Of a stretch of 64,000 nucleotides of DNA, positions 58,992-64,000 are shown in pieces. The stretch is from Theropithecus gelada (Eukaryota > Chordata > Mammalia > Primates > Cercopithecidae), in contig NC_037683.1 in assembly GCF_003255815.1 (NCBI RefSeq), positions 77,931,440 through 77,995,439 of the forward strand, written 5' to 3'. A program made the translations under genes and the position numbers. How positions within the stretch are numbered: the stretch's first letter is position 1; each line of letters starts with the position of its first letter. The notes beneath the pieces were generated by a model, which searched no databases, had not been told where the DNA came from, and saw nothing but the letters and a program-made list of their open reading frames with translations.

Positions 58992-60549
58992 GTAAATCGG
59001 TACCAGTAGAGTCGGGTGCTGCTGTAGATACCTGAAAATGTGGAAGCAACTTTGGGACTGGGTAACAGACAGGGGTTGGAACAGTTTGGAGGTTTCAGAA
59101 GAAGATAGGAAAATGTGGAAACATTTGGAATTTCCTAGAGACTTGTTGAATGGCTTTGCCCAAAATGCTGATAGCAATATGGACAGTAAAGTCAAGGCTG
59201 AGGTGGTCTCAGATGGAAATGAGGAACTTGTTGGGAACTGGAACAAAGGTGACTCTTGTTATGTTTTAGCAAAGGGAGTGGTGGCATTTTGCCTCTGCTC
59301 TAGAGATTTGTGGAACTTTGAACTTGAGAGTGATGATTCAGGGTATCTAGCAGAAGAAATTTCAAAGCAGCAAAGCATTCAGGAAGTGACTTGGGTGCTG
59401 TTAAAAGCATTCAGTTTTGAAAGGGAAACAGCATAAAAGTTTGAAAAATTTATAGCCTGGCAATGCATTAGAAGAGAAAATCCCATTTTCTGGGGAGAAA
59501 TTCAAGCTGGCTGCAGAAATTTGCATAAGTAACGAGGAGCCAAATGTTAATTCCCAAGACAATGGGGAAAATGTCTCCAGGGCATGCCAGGGGTCTTCAC
59601 AGCAGCCCCTCCAGTCAGAGGCCCTAAGGCCTAGAAGGAAAAAGTGGTCTCCAGGGCCTGGCCCAGGGTCCCTGTGCTGTGTGCAGCCTAGGGACTTGGT
59701 GTCCTGCATCCCAGCCGCTCAAGCAATGCCTGAAAGGGGCCTGAAGTTCTGACCGTGGCTTCAGATGGTGCAAGCCCTAAGCCTTGGCACCTTCCACGTC
59801 GTGTTGAGCCTGCGGGTACACAGAAGTCAAGAACTGAGGTTTGGAAACGTCTGCCTAGATTTCAGAAGATGTGTGGAAATGCCTGGATGCCCAGGCAGAA
59901 GTTTGCTGCAGGGGCGTGACTCTCATGGAGAACCTCTGCTAGAGCAATGCAAAAGGGAAATGTGGGGTCGGAGAGCCCACACAGAATCTCTACTGGGATA
60001 CTGTCTAGTGGAGCTGTGAGAAGAGGGTCCAGACCCCAGAATGGTAGATCCACCGATAGCTTGCACTGTGCGCCTGGAAAAGCCACAGATGCTCAATGCC
60101 AGCCCGTGAAAGCAGCCAGGAGGGAGGCTGCACCCTGCAAAGTCACAGGAGCAGAGCTACCCAAGACCATGGGAACCCACCTCTTGCATCAGCATGACCT
60201 AGATATGAGACATGGAGTCCAAGGAGATCATTTTGGAGCTTTAAGATTTGACTGCCCAACTGGGGAAATTGCGTGTGCCCTGTAGCCTCTTTGTTTTGGC
60301 CAATTCCTCCTATTTTGAATGGTTGTATTTACCCAGTGTCTGTATCCCCATTGTATCCAGGAAATAAGTAGCTTTGTTTTGATTTTATAGGCTCATAGGT
60401 GGGAGGGACCTGCCTTATCTCAGATGAGACTTTGGACTGTGGACTTTTGAGTTAATGCTGAAATGAGTTAAGACTTTGGGGAACGATAGGAAAGCATGAT
60501 TGGTTTTGAAATGTGAGGAGATGAGATTTGGCAGGGGCCAGGGGTGGAA

Positions 60550-60924
60550 TGATATGGTTTGGCTTTGTGTCCTCACCCAAATCTCATCTTGAATTGTATT
60601 CCCATAATTCCCACGTGTTGTGGGAGGGACCTGTTGGGAGATAACTGAATCATGGGGGTGGTTTCCCGTCATACTGTTCTCATGGTAGTGAATAAGTCTC
60701 ACGAGACCTGACGGTTTTATCAGGTTTCTGCTTTTGCATCTTCCTCATTCTCTCTTTGCCTTCTGCCATCCATGTAAGATGGGACTTGTTCCTCCTTACC
60801 TTCTGCCATGATTGTGAGGCTTCCCCAGCCACATAGAACTGTAAGTACAATTAAACCTCTTTCTTTTGTAAATTGCCCAGTCTCAGGTATGTCTTTAACA
60901 GCAGCATGAAAACGGACTAATATA
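60550..60924 (+). repeat. THE1 3' LTR
   Basis: It begins TGATATGGTTTGGCTTTG and ends AAAACGGACTAATATA. It keeps the more consensus-like start of the two LTRs. Confidence 0.95.
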
Positions 60925-61159
60925 GGGATGTTGTATTTTCATTTTCATTTGTTTCAAGACATTTTTTAATTTTCATCTTAACTTTCTCTTTGGCCCAATG
61001 GTCATCCAGGAGCACGCTGTTTAATTTCCATGTATTTGCTTGGTTTCCAAAGTTCTTTCTGGTATTGAATTCTTGTTTTATTCTATCATAGCCTGAGAAG
61101 ATACTTGATATTGTTACAATTTAAAAAATTTGTTGAGACTCATTTTGTAGTCTCACAGG

Positions 61160-61555
61160 TATCATTTTCTAATTAATCATGGGGAATGTAATGTTGGTTG
61201 CTTGGGTGCTAAAGAGTCAAAGACAGCAACTGTTTTGAAGTCAATGGCTTCGCAATTCTGTAAAGTTCTTTAGCTCTACTCAAACCAGTCTGACTTCTGA
61301 CTTAGTTTCCTTTTTTCTGTGTCTCAATTCGGGCTTTGTTTCTATATAAAAACTTCCTTTTTCTTCCTATCCTTAACTAAGTGTTACTCATCCTTTGGTG
61401 CTCAGTTTTAGTTCTTAATGCAGGAAACCTCTCCTCTGCCTCTCACAGTTCACAAAATCAAGTTCCCCTGATGAATCCCTTGGATCTTATCATCTGTTTC
61501 GTGTATGTACTATTTACCAGATGTCACCATGCTAACCGAATTGTTAACTTTTGGT
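61160..61555. other. Intronic sequence, nothing specific recognised
   Basis: No supported repeat or exon. Confidence 0.5.
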
Positions 61556-61559
61556 GAAC

Positions 61560-62040
61560 AGGAACCTTAAGTTTCCTAGTGACCTCTATACTGCCATGTA
61601 CTGAGTAATACAGGGACAGGTTCCAAGGAAGGTTTGAGAAAGGAAAAAGACCAATGAGGGGAATGCCTACGAAGCAAGAGGTCATTGTCAGAAGCCCTGC
61701 CCTCTCAGAGTATCCAGTCTAATGGAAGACACCAAGCCAATAGGCAATCATAGTTTAGAGTATTATGAAGGGGTGATATAGGGGCCTGTGGATGCATACA
61801 GAAAGAGCACATAACCCAAAATTGGGGAGAAAGGACTAGAGAAAAAAATTTTTTCCTGAAAGCTGATAACCTACAGGCAAGAAGACTATGTACAACAAGT
61901 GTTGTATACAAAAGCTAAGGAGGAAGAGAGCCAGCAAGGGTGGAATGTAGTGTAGAAATTAGGGAGTAACCTTATCAGCCACATTTAGAGGTTTGGGCTT
62001 TAACTTGAGGACAAGAAGTTGTGTGTTGGGCCAATAAGGG
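61560..62040 (-). repeat. L2 LINE fragment
   Basis: CAAGCCAATAGGCAATCATA, AGGGGTGATATAGGGGCCTG and AGGTTTGGGCTTTAACTTGA fit antisense L2 text in order. Confidence 0.5.
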
Positions 62041-62044
62041 GGAT

Positions 62045-63430
62045 GTAGTGGCTCTTGCATACATTCCAAATTCCTCCCTCGTCTATTATCCACCCACAAA
62101 GAGTTCAGAATGCATTCTCTGCCTGATAGAAGAAAAAGGACAAGGAATTGAAAAATCGTTCATCTTGTTCTCAAATAGCCAAAGGCATTGTTTTGCACCA
62201 CCTGGACTAGTGAAGCAGCACAGTAGGGATTGTGTTATTTTCCTTTTTAATACCATTTGTAAAGACAGTTTTGTCTCTTGCAATTTGAAGCTTGTATTTT
62301 ATGTAGTCATGAACTACCAGGGTTTTGAAGAGTCACTGAGTGTCACAAAAAAAATTACTTCCATTTTAAAGGCAAAGTGATGAACATTTGAAAATTAGAG
62401 ATCTAATCCAGCAGTAATTTTGTTTCACTTGTCTCCATTATATCTGAGAAAACTTGGATATGACTAAGAGTTCACTGCATGACTGTGTGTCATCTTATAG
62501 TTGCAATTTGTCCAGTGAGCACTGCTCTGTGGTCATTGATGCGTATCACAGAGACTTTCCGACACATATAGAAACACATCTAACTTAGAGGGTAACAGAT
62601 AAACATAGGCAATTAAGTTTGACAATCTTGATCATTGGAATAGTTGAGAAAAGTCATAGTTAAAAGACAAATATAAGCCTCAAATAACCATTTTTGTCAA
62701 CCTGCATGTTGACATCCACATCATCCTCTGGTAGAGTCTGTCACTCTGGGGCTCACCTTGTGCCATGTCATCATGAACATCATTCTTTCTCTTTGGGCCA
62801 CAGCACTTTTATGTAGAAGTCAAGCTGTTATCCTCATTTAGCATCCCATGAGGGGACCAGTTTCTCTCTACAGAAAGGTAACTTCCACAGATATTCAAGA
62901 TTAAGAGAGGTGGGGTCCAAAATCCATTCCCTACCCAACACATTTGCATGCACATGCCCACGCACACACAAGAATTGTTGAATGTAATAAAAGTTGCTCC
63001 TGATCTCAATGTTGTGAGCAGTACAGAGGCAGAAAATTCTGATATCCTATTTTTGAACATGGAGATGAGAGCTTTGGGTTTTAGATTAGAAAAGGTTGGT
63101 GGCCTGTCCCTATTTTGTTTTCTTTAAATCTATGGAAAGTTCCTGGTACTTCTCAATGTTTCTTCCAGTGTAGAATGGCCAGCCAGTCTTTAAGCTTCCT
63201 AACTATTGAGGATCCATGGCCAAAGCCATGCTTCATCCTCTGTGGCAAATATCAGTTAGGTCTTTGGTCTTTTGAATGAACTTTCTTCTCTTACTAATAA
63301 CTTCTTAAATACACTCCCCTGATATACTCCTGGAAGTCACACATACACTTACAAGGAAATAGATCACATTGGTTACTTTCTTTTTACCAGTCTAGTGATT
63401 GTGAATGGCTCCAGAGGAAAAGAAAAAGAT
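62045..63430. other. Intronic sequence, nothing specific recognised
   Basis: No supported repeat. The 119-codon frame at 62021-62380 has no recognisable protein. Confidence 0.5.
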
Positions 63431-63433
63431 AAA

Positions 63434-63468
63434 ATAACAACAGCAACAACAACAACAAAAAAACATAG
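63434..63468 (+). repeat. (CAA)n A-rich microsatellite
   Basis: AACAACAGCAACAACAACAA followed by an A-run. Confidence 0.9.
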
Positions 63469-63639
63469 CTGAACTGGCTTCCCCAGTCTTCTCTGACCTA
63501 TCTCTGATTTAAATGTCCATGTGTTCCTCAAAACTTCTGTGAACATAATTTTCAGTCCAATGTGTTTCTCGATAATGGAGGAAAATCAAGAGCTAAGTCT
63601 ATATAGTTATCTTCAACTTACTGTTAACAACCTAAAAAA

Positions 63640-64000
63640 CCCAGGAGTCAACTCGGATTCCTCCCTTTGCCCAAACACTCTCATATCTAATTCATCTGTA
63701 GGTCCTGTTGGCTCTATCTTCAAAATACATTTCAAGACTAATCAACTCCACTCCTCCACCCTAGTTCAAGCCACTGTCCCCTCCCATCTTAAGCAAAATA
63801 CCTCTAACTGGTCTCTCTGCATCAAATCTTGCCTACATATGATCATCTACCCTCATCCCACCAGCACACACATGACATTGCTCTATACCACGAGAGTTGC
63901 CCTTTGAAATGTAAATGGAATAATCTCTTTTCTGTTCACACCTCTCCCTGGCTAATACTTGGAATAAAATTCAAACTCCATTTTGTAGTGTACATGACCC
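63640..64000 (+). repeat. Old LINE (L2-type), inner 3' part, cut by the window end
   Basis: AACTGGTCTCTCTGCATCAA, CCACCCTAGTTCAAGCCACT and AATAAAATTCAAACTCCATT match sense text of a very common old LINE. The C/T-rich open frame at 63521-63907 is a by-product. Confidence 0.6.

Larger units (their letters stand above)
58617..60924 (+). mobile_element. Complete THE1-type MaLR (ERVL-MaLR) provirus, 2.3 kb
   Basis: Two direct LTRs of 375 bp each (58617-58991 and 60550-60924) bracket 1558 bp of internal sequence. The internal part starts GTAAATCGGTACCAG and ends with a purine-rich GGGGCCAGGGGTGG. Flanking 5-mers GGGAC (58612-58616) and GGGAT (60925-60929) form a target-site duplication with one change, and joining them restores the L1 host. 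LTR identity is about 90% by eye, so the insertion is old. A 132-codon frame (59038-59436) lies in the gag-like part. No pol or env is expected in MaLRs, and no complete viral gene is present. Confidence 0.95.
57640..61155 (-). mobile_element. L1 LINE, antisense, internally deleted, carrying a THE1 provirus
   Basis: 3'-UTR-like text (CAAGTTAAGGTAATTTAGGA, ACTATAGTCACCTTATTCTG) at 57640-57880 is joined directly to ORF2 text (GAGGATTTTTGTGTCTATGT, AGTTTCCAGAGGATTGGTAT). On the minus strand 58003-58197 still reads as reverse-transcriptase-region peptide (for example LFQKIKEGILPQAFHEASI), but it is broken. L1 text stops at 58611 and resumes at 60930 (TTGTATTTTCATTTTCATTT). Confidence 0.9.
51663..64000 (+). 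other. GLIS3: GLIS3 intron, 5' part, downstream of the second visible exon
   Basis: The intron begins GTAAGG and is still open at the window end. It is phase 2, so the next exon must begin with the third base of an Arg codon. It contains L2, old L1, an LTR-like element and a complete THE1 provirus. Confidence 0.85.

Noticed and set aside
59038..59436. 132-codon frame as a possible gene
   Set aside because: It lies wholly in the THE1 internal region between two LTRs and is a remnant of the MaLR gag-like sequence, not a cellular gene.
1..64000. tRNA, rRNA, U6, 7SK, Y RNA or microRNA genes and processed pseudogenes
   Set aside because: I looked for their familiar sequence starts and for long spliced-mRNA-like segments with poly(A) and found none convincing; a covariance-model scan could still find a small one.

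Overview
The window is primate, almost certainly human or ape, nuclear DNA. It has Alu elements of old (J), middle (S) and younger (Y) type, a THE1 MaLR provirus, MIR and L2 relics, 5'-truncated L1s and many microsatellites. There is no operon structure, no dense coding and no CpG island. Almost every open reading frame is chance or repeat-derived.

I recognise one gene: GLIS3, a Krüppel-like zinc-finger transcription factor, read on the + strand. Two internal coding exons are visible, at 32225-32369 (145 bp) and 51494-51662 (169 bp). Each has a polypyrimidine tract and AG before it and a strong GT donor after it. They join in frame: the first ends with one base of a codon, the second supplies the other two, and the junction reads ...DLYS-A-PIFSSNYSS.... 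Together they encode about 104 residues of the Pro/Ser/His-rich C-terminal region after the five C2H2 fingers. The finger exons lie upstream of the window and the last coding exon(s) downstream. The rest is intron: 32.2 kb or more before the first exon, 19.1 kb between the two, and 12.3 kb or more after.

Layout: 1-4.1 kb unrecognised intron; 4.1-9.9 kb L2, two Alus, old repeats and an antisense L1; 9.9-16.3 kb mostly unrecognised, with two MIRs, a divergent local duplication and a consensus RFX X-box; 16.3-21.3 kb Alu/MIR/L2 cluster; 21.3-29.8 kb mixed, including AluY, L2, an LTR-like element and a minute truncated Alu insertion; 29.8-31.8 kb LTR-like element, old L1 and L2; exon at 32.2 kb; 32.4-51.5 kb intron with AluS and AluJ (both antisense), hAT elements, MIRs and an L1 tail; exon at 51.5 kb; 51.7-64 kb intron with L2, an old L1 split by a 310-bp pyrimidine tract, an LTR-like element, and an antisense L1 carrying a complete THE1 provirus.

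No novel multi-gene system is visible. The points most worth checking are a possible intronic polyadenylation isoform after the first exon, the X-box, inverted Alus around the first exon, two pairs of divergent local duplications, and some cleanly readable insertion events. Repeat boundaries and family names were judged by eye and are approximate.
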